Part shown: positions 1-8,130 of the stretch, in pieces
Layout: each line of letters starts with the position of its first letter
Position numbering within the stretch: the first letter of the stretch is position 1
Assembly: GCF_009709615.1 (NCBI RefSeq)
Contig: NZ_WJYA01000007.1
Location: forward strand, 124,001-188,000
Direction: 5' to 3'
DNA length: 64,000 nucleotides
From: Winogradskyella ouciana
Lineage (GTDB): Bacteria > Bacteroidota > Bacteroidia > Flavobacteriales > Flavobacteriaceae
Made by a program: the position numbers and the translations under genes
Notes under the pieces: model-generated
Database searches by the model: none
The model's input: only the letters and a program-made list of their open reading frames with translations
Told to the model about the DNA's origin: nothing

Positions 1-41
1 TACAAAAATATTAAAATTCTATTTTTGTTTTTTTTTAGCGT

Positions 42-770
42 TTAGTTTCCTCGTACACTGCCAGAAGAACTATCGGATTTATCTACTTTTTCTGGGCTGC
101 CAGAATATCTGATATCAGCACCACTTGTTGCTCTTGCCGTTAGCTCTTTTGAAGTATTAACTGAAATATCTGCACCACTAGTGGCTTTTACTTTTGAGGT
201 TTCCGCTTTTAAGCCCGAGGCTTCAATATCGCTACCACTTGTAGCTTCGGCAATTAACGTTTTTGTTGTTCCGGTAAGTTTTATATCACTACCACTGGTA
301 GAATGGCAATTTAAGGTTGTTGTATTAACATCTAACCTTATGTCCGCACCACTTGTACAGTTAAGTTCTAACTCATCAACATCTATGGTGTTGGTTGAAT
401 AGACGTCACTCCCGCTAGTTGCCTTTATGGCTGAAATGTCAACTATATTTAGATTAACTCTTCTAGACGCCGCTCTTCTTATGTTTTCTGTAGTGTAGAT
501 TCTCAATACACCGTTTTCTGTCTCGGTCATAATAAGATCGTGAAGATTTTCATCTGCTTCTACATTTATTGATACATCATTACTTTGTGTAATGTAAAGA
601 TCTAAACCTTGACTCACTTTTATGGACTCAAAGTCATTTGAAATGGTTCTTTCTTGGGTTACAACATTTCGATTGCCATCTACGCCTTCTCCAAAATTCA
701 TGGAAAAGTCACAGGACAGCATCAATATGCTTAAAATACTTGTTACTACTACTCTTACTAATGTACTCAT
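42..770 (-). CDS. Head-GIN (DUF2807) domain lipoprotein
   Basis: A 242-residue protein with an N-terminal hydrophobic stretch ending in a lipobox (LMLSC, Cys20), so probably a lipoprotein. The remainder is a beta-solenoid-like domain of the DUF2807 / head-GIN type. From about residue 115 a degenerate ~20-residue repeat carrying T-S-G-[SA]-D-[IV] occurs six times, as expected for stacked beta-helix rungs. It is the last gene of a minus-strand run after a PadR regulator and a PspC-domain protein; this trio is commonly seen together in Bacteroidota and suggests an envelope-stress role. The molecular function is unknown. Family assignment is from recognisable sequence; localisation is inferred. 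Confidence 0.85.
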   Translation of the reverse strand: MSTLVRVVVTSILSILMLSCDFSMNFGEGVDGNRNVVTQERTISNDFESIKVSQGLDLYITQSNDVSINVEADENLHDLIMTETENGVLRIYTTENIRRAASRRVNLNIVDISAIKATSGSDVYSTNTIDVDELELNCTSGADIRLDVNTTTLNCHSTSGSDIKLTGTTKTLIAEATSGSDIEASGLKAETSKVKATSGADISVNTSKELTARATSGADIRYSGSPEKVDKSDSSSGSVRGN

Positions 771-813
771 GATTTCTGTTTTTTTTTCTGATTGATAATG
801 ATGATTGTTTCAC

Positions 814-888
814 CTAAACTGTTGCAATACCGGAAGCCATTAGGAATCCGATACTGCACAGCAAAAGCGATTTGATTGATTGGTTCAT
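814..888 (-). CDS. Possible 24-residue hydrophobic small ORF
   Basis: A 24-codon open frame (begins MNQSIKSLLL, ends GIATV) lies in the 200-bp gap between the PspC gene and the head-GIN gene. Its ATG sits in the same 19-nt leader, AATCAATCAAAAAATGAAC, that starts a TonB receptor at 26743. It looks like a truncated signal peptide or a leader peptide. No homologue is known to me, so it may be non-coding; coding potential rests only on the shared leader and in-frame start. Confidence 0.3.
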   Translation of the reverse strand: MNQSIKSLLLCSIGFLMASGIATV

Positions 889-971
889 TTTTTGATTGAT
901 TGATGATACAAATTTGTATGATTTAATTATGGTTTTCAATTTAAAACTGACGAACTGTTGAATCTTTATCC

Positions 972-2765
972 TCAATTGTCATTAACTATAATATCAACAC
1001 CATCTTCATTGATTTGAACGTTAACTTCAGACGCTTCTTCATTGGACGAAGATGGTCCAGGAGTGTTTTCGTAAAATGGTGAATCACCTTCTAGTTCTAT
1101 AACGTCGTCCTCTTCACAATTAAGACACTCTACATCATCCTTTATAACTTTAAAGTATTTACCACTTTTAGCATCTCTTAGAATATTATTGTTATACCCA
1201 ATAGAGTAGCGTTGATATCGTCTTACATTTTTATCGGTATAAAGTATGGTTCCCTCTGGTATATAAAGAATTAATCTTACTTCTTGTTCACTGAACTTAT
1301 TGTTAACATCTGTAGTTAAATAAGCATCAAGTTTCAACGTATTACCAGATAAAGCATAATTGTAATTAATATTTTCTGCGCGTTTTTTTGCTGTGTTATA
1401 ATTGCTTCCAGTGGCTTCTTTTTCTACGATTATTGAGGCTACAGAATCTGCTGTTGATCTTACAATAAACCGAACATCGGAAGAGACAAGGTTTCGACCA
1501 TTATCATCTTCAATAATTTTAAATCCGCTGCTATGGTCATAGTAATAACTGTTGTAATTATCCAAGCCAGTCATACTTAAATTTATAGTGTCTCCGGCTT
1601 TTATATTCAACTCGGTTTTGGCCGTTACTTTAGCATCAAACGCATGTTCTGAAGCTTGCTTTATTCCAATTATCACGAGACCTATAATGGAAATTAACCA
1701 CAACCCTAATAAGGTGAATTTAGCCACATTACCAATAGATTTTAGGTTATTGACCAATATCTTTAATCCTAAATAGAATATAAAGAAGAATGGTATACCT
1801 ATAGCAAAGAACAAAAGCATTGAGACTAACCAAATTGGAATATTAGCGGCATTGGCGACATCTATAAAGTCCATTCCTGGAAAGTGAACGGCATCCGTAA
1901 TTCCGATAGAAAATAGGGCAACAATTAGAGCTATCAAGGTGCTAATACCAACTATAATTAAGATGACACCTATAAACTTTGCAATAACTTTAAGGAAGAA
2001 CATTAAGATGTTTCCTATAGTGTCAAAAAACGTTTGGGAACTAGACTTTATACGATTACCTTGTTTTTTGTAATCCACATTTTTTACTGTATCCGAAATG
2101 CTTTCGGTAACATTGTCGAGTTCTTCTAATATCGTATTCCCTTTCTCTTTTAAATTAGCATTCTTTACAGTTTCTGCAACCGAATCAATGCCGTCCTTAA
2201 TTTTTTTTTCAATGTTACTGATGTTCACAGGATCACCAGTCATGGTCAGTTTTTCGGCTGTGGTCTTTGCTTCTGGCACTAAGGCCCAGAAGATAAGATA
2301 GATAAAGATGAACGTACCACCAGAACCTAAGGCTAATAATAACCAGATCAATCGCATCCACATAGAATCGATTGCAAAATAATGACCTAAACCTGCGGCA
2401 ACACCACCAATATATGAGTTGTCCGTATCTCTAAAAAGCTTTTTTGTTGGTCTTCGGTCATACGATTGTTTTGCACGTGGTTCGTCTTCAAAGATTTCGT
2501 CATCAACCAAATAATCTTCTGGTTGTCCCATAATAGCAATGACTTCATCTACTAATTTAATACCAACAACTTGCTTGTCGTTTTCTATACGCTCCGAGAA
2601 CAGTTCTGCGATGCGTGCTTCAATGTCCGAAATGATTTCCGAACGTCCTTGAGAGTCTGTAAATGAACGTTTTATAGCCTCAAGATAGCGTTGTAATTTA
2701 AGATATGCATCTTCATCTATATGGAAGAATATACCTGCTAAATTTATATTGACTGTTTTATTCAT
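972..2765 (-). CDS. PspC domain-containing membrane protein
   Basis: 597 residues. The N-terminal ~90 residues form a charged alpha-helical cytoplasmic region, followed by a PspC domain (about residues 108-166, with the GGVAAGLG motif and one hydrophobic hairpin). A helical linker and four to five further membrane segments (about residues 245-390) come next, then a ~200-residue beta-rich extracytoplasmic C-terminus ending in an acidic tail. PspC proteins sense or buffer membrane stress in enterobacteria; here the role is inferred. The start codon overlaps the stop of the upstream padR gene (ATGA), indicating translational coupling, and the head-GIN gene follows. The modular PspC plus large C-terminal region is typical of the Bacteroidota version. 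Confidence 0.88.
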   Translation of the reverse strand: MNKTVNINLAGIFFHIDEDAYLKLQRYLEAIKRSFTDSQGRSEIISDIEARIAELFSERIENDKQVVGIKLVDEVIAIMGQPEDYLVDDEIFEDEPRAKQSYDRRPTKKLFRDTDNSYIGGVAAGLGHYFAIDSMWMRLIWLLLALGSGGTFIFIYLIFWALVPEAKTTAEKLTMTGDPVNISNIEKKIKDGIDSVAETVKNANLKEKGNTILEELDNVTESISDTVKNVDYKKQGNRIKSSSQTFFDTIGNILMFFLKVIAKFIGVILIIVGISTLIALIVALFSIGITDAVHFPGMDFIDVANAANIPIWLVSMLLFFAIGIPFFFIFYLGLKILVNNLKSIGNVAKFTLLGLWLISIIGLVIIGIKQASEHAFDAKVTAKTELNIKAGDTINLSMTGLDNYNSYYYDHSSGFKIIEDDNGRNLVSSDVRFIVRSTADSVASIIVEKEATGSNYNTAKKRAENINYNYALSGNTLKLDAYLTTDVNNKFSEQEVRLILYIPEGTILYTDKNVRRYQRYSIGYNNNILRDAKSGKYFKVIKDDVECLNCEEDDVIELEGDSPFYENTPGPSSSNEEASEVNVQINEDGVDIIVNDN

Positions 2766-3103
2766 TTTTTCGTTGTTTTTGTACTGGTTACTAGGTTAAC
2801 TGCATTTTGTAAATCGCTCCATGTGGAGTTTAATTCGTTTAGAAACAGTTTTCCTGTTTCCGTAAGACCATAATATTTTCTAGGCGGTCCAGATGTGGAT
2901 TCTTCCCAGCGGTAACTGAGCAGTCCAGCATTCTTTAATCTTGTTAATAGCGGATAAATAGTTCCTTCTACAACAAGCATTTTTGCGTCTTTTAATGTGC
3001 CCAGAATCTCTGCAACATAGGCATCTTCATCTTTTAAGATGGATAAGATGCAATACTCCAGAACACCTTTACGCATTTGTGCTTTTGTGTTTTCTATTTT
3101 CAT
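2762..3103 (-). CDS. PadR-family transcriptional regulator
   Basis: 113 residues forming the compact winged helix of the PadR family: the RKGVLEYCILSIL and EGTIYPLLTRLK segments are characteristic, and a short C-terminal helix would mediate dimerisation. It is the first gene of the padR / pspC / head-GIN run and overlaps pspC by 4 nt, so it is probably an autoregulator of this operon. Family assignment is firm; target and inducer are unknown. Confidence 0.92.
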   Translation of the reverse strand: MKIENTKAQMRKGVLEYCILSILKDEDAYVAEILGTLKDAKMLVVEGTIYPLLTRLKNAGLLSYRWEESTSGPPRKYYGLTETGKLFLNELNSTWSDLQNAVNLVTSTKTTKK

Positions 3104-3188
3104 GTGTGTTTTCTATTTTTTATTAAAGTCACATGCAGTTCGCGCACGCAGCATATTGTTTCATTTAAAATTATTGATTGCGCTCGTG

Positions 3189-3227
3189 TCATGTGATATG
3201 GTTCTTTAATTCAATTAAACTGTTCAT
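3189..3227 (-). other. Leader with 12-codon mini-ORF upstream of padR
   Basis: The 19-nt sequence AATCAATCAAAAAATGAAC (minus strand, 3240 to 3222) opens a 12-codon frame about 85 nt before the padR start. The identical 19-mer begins the ORFs at 888 (minus) and 26743 (plus). It may be an untranslated-leader element or an upstream ORF. Translation is not demonstrated. Confidence 0.25.
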
Positions 3228-3298
3228 TTTTTGATTGATTATTGATGAAATACTGAAATAACACTTTGATTAATTTTAGCGTGATAAATCAGTTTAAA

Positions 3299-3745
3299 TT
3301 ATTTTAAAAAATTAATGGTCAACGGATATTTATAGTTGTTTCCATCCCTTGCTGCTAAACTTGCTCTTACGATCAGTGCTAATTCTATTATAAATGCTAT
3401 TATAGCTAATGCGCCTAATCCACCTCCTATATATAATAGAGGGGAGGGTTCACCTACGTTGATATGAAAATCATGAAATCCATGAAAATCGATAAAATCT
3501 AAACCTCTAAAAAGTTTAAAGATGAAAAACGGAACACTTATGGTACCTATAATAATGGCATACAACAAAACACTAATCTGAAAATTAATGGCCTGCTTAC
3601 CATGTTGATCGATGAATTCTGACTTTTCTTTATTCGCTGCCCATAACACTATTGGACCTATAAAATTTCCAAACGGAATAATAAACCTCGAAAAGGTGGA
3701 CAAATGTATGAATGTCGCTAAATTTTTATGGTGGTTGTCTATCAT
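3299..3745 (-). CDS. DUF4870 domain-containing membrane protein
   Basis: 148 residues with four predicted membrane helices and the DUF4870 (Tic20-like) signature: the helix 1/2 region containing WAANKEKSEFIDQHGKQAINFQ, read across its conserved F-x-D-x-H-G-x-Q-A-x-N-F core, and a final helix with the ARDGNNYKYPLTINFL ending. A short His/Phe/Asp-rich loop (around residues 82-93, FIDFHGFHDFH) separates the two halves. The function of the family is unknown. It stands alone, upstream of the padR operon on the same strand, with about 195 bp between them. Confidence 0.85.
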   Translation of the reverse strand: MIDNHHKNLATFIHLSTFSRFIIPFGNFIGPIVLWAANKEKSEFIDQHGKQAINFQISVLLYAIIIGTISVPFFIFKLFRGLDFIDFHGFHDFHINVGEPSPLLYIGGGLGALAIIAFIIELALIVRASLAARDGNNYKYPLTINFLK

Positions 3746-3863
3746 TTTTTAAAAGCATATAATAGTTTCTTATACAAATATATGTCTTTAAAAAGGTATT
3801 ATGTTACGCATAGTACTAAAAATTAACATTTTTTTAACATTAGTAGTGTTGGGATATTTCAAT

Positions 3864-3871
3864 TATTTTAG
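3864..3871 (+). promoter_or_regulatory. Possible -7 element of the DUF4442 gene
   Basis: TATTTTAG lies 21 nt upstream of the ATG at 3893. It differs from the Bacteroidota TAnnTTTG box in one position. The surrounding sequence closely matches the segment before the LysE-family gene (53591), which supports a genuine promoter element, but this is pattern matching only. Confidence 0.35.
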
Positions 3872-3892
3872 TGGAAATTTTAAACCCTCAAC

Positions 3893-4348
3893 ATGAATAT
3901 ATCACCGTCTAAACTCAATAAGTTCCTTTTGTTTAAACTACCTGCAGCCTACTTTACGGGAGTAAGAACTAAGCATCTAGACGATACAACTTGCGTGGTC
4001 TCTGTAAAACATCGCTGGATTAATCAAAATCCATTCAACTCTATGTTTTGGGCTGTACAAGGTATGGCGGCTGAGTTAACGACTGGTGCATTGGTGATGA
4101 AAAAAATAAGGGAAAGCGGTAAAAAGATTTCTATGTTGGTAGCCAATAATAATGCCTCATTTACAAAAAAAGCAACAGGAAGAATCACCTTTAAATGCAA
4201 AGAAGGCTATAAAATAGATGAGGCTATTGCAAAAGCGATTGAAACTGGAGAAGGACAAACCGTTTGGCTAAATTCAAATGGTGTTAATAAAGATGGAGTG
4301 GAGGTGTCTTCTTTTAATTTTGAATGGACTTTGAAAGTGAAAAGTTAG
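3893..4348 (+). CDS. DUF4442 hotdog-fold protein (putative thioesterase)
   Basis: 151 residues matching the DUF4442 family, a branch of the hotdog thioesterase superfamily: N-terminal helix LLFKLPAAYFTGV, the HRWINQNPFNSMFWAVQGMAAEL central segment with its conserved NPF..M...A....E pattern, then the characteristic beta strands. A substrate acyl-CoA is plausible but not shown by the sequence. It is a single-gene unit, followed at 4371 by a dispersed repeat copy. Confidence 0.82.
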   Translation: MNISPSKLNKFLLFKLPAAYFTGVRTKHLDDTTCVVSVKHRWINQNPFNSMFWAVQGMAAELTTGALVMKKIRESGKKISMLVANNNASFTKKATGRITFKCKEGYKIDEAIAKAIETGEGQTVWLNSNGVNKDGVEVSSFNFEWTLKVKS

Positions 4349-4370
4349 AAGTAAAAAGTTAAAAGTTAAT

Positions 4371-4398
4371 GTCATTGCGAGCAAAGCGTGGCAATCTC
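4371..4398. repeat. Dispersed GTCATTGCGA-type repeat
   Basis: GTCATTGCGAGCAAAGCG followed by TGGCAATCTC lies in the gap between two plus-strand genes, after an AAAAGTTAAAAGTT stretch. A related copy, together with an inverted counterpart, is at 32201-32296. Such short intergenic repeats are frequent in flavobacterial chromosomes (general knowledge). Confidence 0.55.
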
Positions 4399-4482
4399 AT
4401 TAATTCTTGCAATAATTTTATATGTAACAAAAACCAATTTTCCACAACATATAATTGAATCAACTAAAAACGAAAAAATATC

Positions 4483-5310
4483 ATGGAAAAATTACCAGAC
4501 TTTACAGACAGAAATGCCCACGAAATAGATTACCGAATTTACGGTGAAGAAATGCAATATGTAGAAATAGAACTCGATCCACAAGAAGCAGTCATCGCAG
4601 AATCGGGAAGTTTTATGATGATGGACGATGGTATTAAGATGGACACCATCTTTGGAGATGGCTCACAAAAAGATAAAGGCTTTTTAGGTAAAATTCTAGG
4701 AGCGGGTAAGCGTATCCTTACAGGCGAAAGTTTGTTTATGACAGCATTTTATAATGACCTTACGGGAAAACGCAATGTATCGTTTGCATCTCCATATCCT
4801 GGAAAAATTATTCCGATAGACTTAAATGTATTTGGAGGAAAGTTTATCTGCCAAAAAGACGCTTTTCTTTGTGCAGCAAAAGGTGTAAGTGTTGGTATAG
4901 AGTTTTCAAAAAAATTAGGAAGAGGTCTTTTCGGAGGTGAAGGTTTTATTATGCAAAAGTTAGAAGGTGATGGTATGGCGTTTGTCCATGCAGGAGGTAC
5001 GATGGCAGAAAAGACTTTGCAAGCTGGTGAAACTTTACGTGTAGATACAGGTTGTCTTGTTGGTTTCACGCAAGGTGTGGACTACGATGTGGAATTTGTA
5101 GGAGGCATTAAAAACTCCATCTTTGGAGGTGAAGGTTTATTTTTTGCAAGACTACGTGGACCAGGAAAAGTATATATACAATCCTTACCATTTAGTAGAT
5201 TGGCAGGACGTGTTTTAGCGTCAGCAGCAAAAGGTGGAGGAAAATCTAAAGGTGAAGGCAGTATTCTTGGCGGTTTAGGCGATTTGTTAGATGGTGATAA
5301 TAGGTTTTAG
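4483..5310 (+). CDS. TIGR00266 / AIM24 family protein
   Basis: 275 residues of the AIM24 (DUF124, TIGR00266) family: Gly-rich beta-strand repeats with the motifs [48 protein letters not shown] and [28 protein letters not shown], and a Gly/Lys-rich tail. The bacterial function is unknown; the fold resembles a TRAP-like double-stranded beta-helix. It is the full length usual for the family and a single gene with no clear operon partners. Confidence 0.88.
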   Translation: MEKLPDFTDRNAHEIDYRIYGEEMQYVEIELDPQEAVIAESGSFMMMDDGIKMDTIFGDGSQKDKGFLGKILGAGKRILTGESLFMTAFYNDLTGKRNVSFASPYPGKIIPIDLNVFGGKFICQKDAFLCAAKGVSVGIEFSKKLGRGLFGGEGFIMQKLEGDGMAFVHAGGTMAEKTLQAGETLRVDTGCLVGFTQGVDYDVEFVGGIKNSIFGGEGLFFARLRGPGKVYIQSLPFSRLAGRVLASAAKGGGKSKGEGSILGGLGDLLDGDNRF

Positions 5311-5483
5311 TATTAAGCTTTTGTAAATCAACGACTTAAAATGTAAGAATTCTCTTTTATAATTATTTGTACTCAACGTAGTAATTATACTTTTAACATA
5401 ATAAGCTGTTAAACTTATTAGATTCTTTCAAATTTTTTATAACTTGAAGTCGTTAATTGAAACAATAGCCTATAGAGAAAAAT

Positions 5484-5491
5484 TACTTTTG
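5484..5491 (+). promoter_or_regulatory. Predicted -7 box TACTTTTG
   Basis: Exact match to the Bacteroidota -7 consensus TAnnTTTG, 25 nt before the ATG of the 65-residue gene, with a TTG at 5457 as a possible -33 element. Confidence 0.55.
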
Positions 5492-5516
5492 TAGAACCTA
5501 AAACTTAAAATTACCT

Positions 5517-5714
5517 ATGGCGAGAGCAATGTACGAGTACACTAAAACGGTACTCAGCAAGGTTAGTTTTGATGTGACATTATTCTGTAAGGAAGTGCAA
5601 AAAGCAGTAAAGCGTTTACTGCCTCACGAACTCGAGGAATTAAGAATTTTTATTCAGTCCCTAATCAATCAAAACCCAGAATTAAATCAATGTCTAATAT
5701 ATTTAAAAGCATAA
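5517..5714 (+). CDS. Small helical protein of unknown function
   Basis: 65 residues, MARAMYEYTKTVLSKVSFD... to ...QCLIYLKA, predicted mostly alpha-helical and without signal peptide or membrane segment. I do not recognise a characterised domain, though similar short conserved hypotheticals are common in this family. It is a self-contained transcription unit: a perfect TAnnTTTG box 25 nt upstream and a strong intrinsic terminator immediately downstream, which supports it as a real gene. It lies convergent to oxyR. Confidence 0.7.
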   Translation: MARAMYEYTKTVLSKVSFDVTLFCKEVQKAVKRLLPHELEELRIFIQSLINQNPELNQCLIYLKA

Positions 5715-5719
5715 AAAAG

Positions 5720-5748
5720 AAGCGACTTACGAGTCGCTTTTTTTTTAT
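5720..5748 (+). terminator. Intrinsic terminator
   Basis: AAGCGACT-TACG-AGTCGCTT forms an 8-bp perfect stem with a 4-nt loop followed by nine more Ts, 6 nt after the stop of the 65-residue gene. It is also positioned at the 3' end of oxyR, so it may serve both directions. Confidence 0.85.
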
Positions 5749-5763
5749 TTGATGTTTTGCTAG

Positions 5764-6702
5764 TTATTTTGCTAGTGGACTAACAATCTCAACATTACTA
5801 AAAGCTATAGCTCCACGAATAATACCAGAAATTGAACTGTGTAATGCATCAATAATTTGCATCTTAAGTTCACTTTTATGATATATTAAACTTACTTCTC
5901 TTGCTGGAGAAGGCTCGGCAAAGTGCCTTAGGTTAGGATTCAACTTTTCTTTAATATCTAAAGTGTGTAGATAGGGTAGAAGCGTCATGCCCATACCTTC
6001 GTTAGACAGTTTTATAAGTGTTTCAATACTGCCGCTTTCTAACTGAAAATGATCATCTATCTGATTTTTAAAGGCTTTACATAAGTTAATGACACCATCT
6101 CTAAAACAGTGTCCATCCTCTAATAGCAACATATCGTCAATTTCAAGATCAGAAACTTCGAGGGTTTTCTTGTCACGTAGTCTATGATTGGTAGGTACAT
6201 AAGCAACAAAGGGCTCGTAATACAAAGGACGCTCTTTTATATTGTCGCTCTCTAAAGGTGTCGCGGCAATAGCAGCGTCTAAGTGACCATCGCTAATACG
6301 AGTTATAATTTCTTCAGTGGTAAGCTCTTCTATTTTTAATTTTACTTTCGGGTATTTTTTAATAAAATTATTTAAGAACATTGGTAAAAGGGTTGGCATT
6401 ACAGTTGGGATAATACCCAATCTAAACTCACCACCAATAAATCCTTTTTGTTGATCAACAATGTCTTGAATCCGGTCCGCTTCGTTAACAATGTTTCGAG
6501 CTTGATAAACGATTTTTCTACCAACATCTGTGAGCTCAATGGGTTTTTTACCTCTGTCAAAAATGGTTACATCTAATTCATCTTCAAGCTTTTGAATTTG
6601 AGTACTGAGAGTAGGTTGTGTAACAAAACATTTTTCCGCAGCCTTTGTAAAGTTCTTGTGCTCCGCTATGGCTAAGGCGTATTTAAGTTGTGTGATTGTC
6701 AT
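5764..6702 (-). CDS. oxyR: Hydrogen peroxide-inducible regulator OxyR (LysR type)
   Basis: 312-residue LysR-type regulator: N-terminal winged helix-turn-helix (about residues 1-60, TQLKYALAIAEHKNFTKAA) and a substrate-binding-like effector domain. Two cysteines occur at residues 199 and 208 in the context GHCFRDGVINLC, the same spacing and numbering as the redox pair that forms the peroxide-sensing disulfide in E. coli OxyR. It is transcribed divergently from dps, a classical OxyR target, which strengthens the assignment. Expected role: activation of peroxide-defence genes after oxidation. Confidence 0.93.
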   Translation of the reverse strand: MTITQLKYALAIAEHKNFTKAAEKCFVTQPTLSTQIQKLEDELDVTIFDRGKKPIELTDVGRKIVYQARNIVNEADRIQDIVDQQKGFIGGEFRLGIIPTVMPTLLPMFLNNFIKKYPKVKLKIEELTTEEIITRISDGHLDAAIAATPLESDNIKERPLYYEPFVAYVPTNHRLRDKKTLEVSDLEIDDMLLLEDGHCFRDGVINLCKAFKNQIDDHFQLESGSIETLIKLSNEGMGMTLLPYLHTLDIKEKLNPNLRHFAEPSPAREVSLIYHKSELKMQIIDALHSSISGIIRGAIAFSNVEIVSPLAK

Positions 6703-6717
6703 AAGTATTCATTTAGG

Positions 6718-6767
6718 CTATAAAAATATAAAAACTATTTATAAAAACTATAGTTTAAAAGCTTTAG
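6718..6767. promoter_or_regulatory. Candidate OxyR operator between oxyR and dps
   Basis: The divergent gap holds three CTAT elements (6718, 6735, 6748) and an ATAGTTTAAAAGCTTTAG segment (6750-6767) around the -33 region of the dps promoter. LysR/OxyR sites contain ATAG/CTAT half-sites at about 10-bp periodicity; spacing here only partly fits, so this is a suggestion. Confidence 0.35.
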
Positions 6768-6775
6768 TTGTGAAC

Positions 6776-6783
6776 TAAATTTG
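6776..6783 (+). promoter_or_regulatory. dps promoter -7 box TAAATTTG
   Basis: Exact TAnnTTTG, 25 nt before the dps ATG. The -33 region is weak (TTTA at 6754), consistent with activator dependence. Confidence 0.6.
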
Positions 6784-6808
6784 TTTTACACAAAAAATAG
6801 AAAAGATT

Positions 6809-7288
6809 ATGACATTAAATAGTATAGGTTTAGATACCGAAAAAACAAAAGAATTAGCAGATGAGTTAAATCAATTGTTGGCAAATTTTCAGTTGTATTA
6901 CCAAAACTTAAGAGGTATACATTGGAATATTAAAGGAAGAGCTTTCTTCGATCTTCATGTAAAGTTTGAAGAGTTGTATACAGATGCAAATCTAAAGGTA
7001 GATGAAATAGCAGAACGTATTCTAACTTTAGGAGCAACACCGTTGCATACGTTTGATGATTACACCAAAGCAGCAAAAGTTCCGGTAGGGAAAAACATTT
7101 CTCAAGATAATAAGGCTGTTGAGCTTATTGTGGATTCTCTCACTGAACTACTTAAAATTGAACGCTCTATTTTAGAATCTTCTGATGAAGCCAATGACGA
7201 AGGTACTAACGCCATGATGAGTGATTTTATCACCGAGCAAGAAAAAACAGTATGGATGATGAAGGCTTGGTTGGGCGAAACTGTTTAA
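6809..7288 (+). CDS. dps: Dps-family ferritin-like DNA/iron-protection protein
   Basis: 159 residues, the usual length. The ferroxidase ligands of Dps are visible with correct spacing: His38 (in IHWNIKG), His50, Glu54, Asp65 and Glu69, equivalent to His31/His43/Asp47/Asp58/Glu62 of Listeria Dps. Dps forms a dodecameric cage in the cytoplasm that oxidises Fe(II) with peroxide and stores the iron, limiting Fenton damage. It is divergent from oxyR, with a TAnnTTTG promoter and possible OxyR half-sites, so peroxide induction is likely. Confidence 0.94.
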   Translation: MTLNSIGLDTEKTKELADELNQLLANFQLYYQNLRGIHWNIKGRAFFDLHVKFEELYTDANLKVDEIAERILTLGATPLHTFDDYTKAAKVPVGKNISQDNKAVELIVDSLTELLKIERSILESSDEANDEGTNAMMSDFITEQEKTVWMMKAWLGETV

Positions 7289-7298
7289 TTAAAAGAGA

Positions 7299-7329
7299 AA
7301 AACCCTTAGAAATTAATCCAAAGGTTTTT
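7299..7329 (+). terminator. Weak terminator-like hairpin after dps
   Basis: AAAACCCTT pairs with AAAGGTTTT with one C/A mismatch and a 12-nt loop, followed by T5. It lies 11 nt after the dps stop. Confidence 0.45.
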
Positions 7330-7519
7330 ACGATTTTTCGTCAATTTTATTATCTTGTGTCCAATAACTTTTGCTTTAAAAAATTCAGGGCTTATCTCAC
7401 TAATCCTGACACAAGAATTTTAATTTTAGCGAAAGTTCAAAGGTGCGAAAAATCTTATTTTTCAGATATTAAATATATCATAAAGTACTGTTAAAAATGA
7501 TTAATCGCAGATCATAAAA

Positions 7520-7549
7520 AAGGTCGTTAGCAACATTGCTAATGACCTT
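7520..7549. terminator. Bidirectional terminator between dps and DUF2141
   Basis: A 14-bp stem (AAGGTCGTTAGCAA / TTGCTAATGACCTT, one G-T wobble) with a 2-nt loop, flanked by A-runs on the left and T-runs on the right, between convergent genes. The rest of the 7289-7574 gap holds no convincing gene. Confidence 0.85.
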
Positions 7550-7574
7550 AATTTTTTACTTGGAATACGTAATA

Positions 7575-7997
7575 TTAAAATCTAATATTTAGCTCTAAAT
7601 CTTTGTCTTCAACTTTAAATTTAGCATCATCATATTGAGGTGGGCCCATTAGCATAACGTTGTTAGACATACCGAATGATTCCTTTGGCATACCATTGTC
7701 CTGAAAATCCATTCTTCCATTGCTATTTTCATCGTGCAAAGCTAAAATAGCATAATCACCTGGTAGAACATTCTCAAATGTAATTGTAATTTTCCCATCC
7801 TTAATTGCAGATTCTGCATCTTGGATTCCTTTCCCTTTCATAAAGGTTTCAGATGTGTGTAGAGACATCAATACTTTTCCGTTGTCATTAGTTACATTGT
7901 CTATTGTAACTGTGATTGTAATACCATTGTCTTCTACCTGTGAAAATCCAACAGCTGTGGCTAATACTAGTGTGATTGATAAAATAAAATTTTTCAT
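7575..7997 (-). CDS. DUF2141 domain-containing secreted protein
   Basis: 140 residues with a cleavable signal peptide (residues 1-19, ending GFSQ) and a DUF2141 domain: beta-rich, with ITVTIDNVTNDNGKVLMSLH and the conserved AILALHDENSNGRMD segment followed by GMPKESFGMSNN. Periplasmic or extracellular location is predicted; the function of the family is unknown. Single gene with a bidirectional terminator at its 3' end and an ATCAATCAAAAA leader about 35 nt upstream of the ATG. Confidence 0.88.
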   Translation of the reverse strand: MKNFILSITLVLATAVGFSQVEDNGITITVTIDNVTNDNGKVLMSLHTSETFMKGKGIQDAESAIKDGKITITFENVLPGDYAILALHDENSNGRMDFQDNGMPKESFGMSNNVMLMGPPQYDDAKFKVEDKDLELNIRF

Positions 7998-8130
7998 AAT
8001 AATTGTTTTTAATGGTTATTTGTTTTTGATTGATGATTCAAATATCCGACAAACATTCTCTTTGCTATAATTGTAATTACTCAATTGTAGTTTTAAGGTG
8101 ATGAGTTGTTAATTTAGCCATTAGCTATTT

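Noticed and set aside
4749-5069. 106-codon minus-strand frame inside the AIM24-family gene
   Set aside because: Antisense shadow of a clearly conserved gene.
7252-7494. 80-codon plus-strand frame overlapping the end of dps
   Set aside because: It begins inside dps in another frame, has low-complexity composition, crosses a terminator-like hairpin and resembles no protein.
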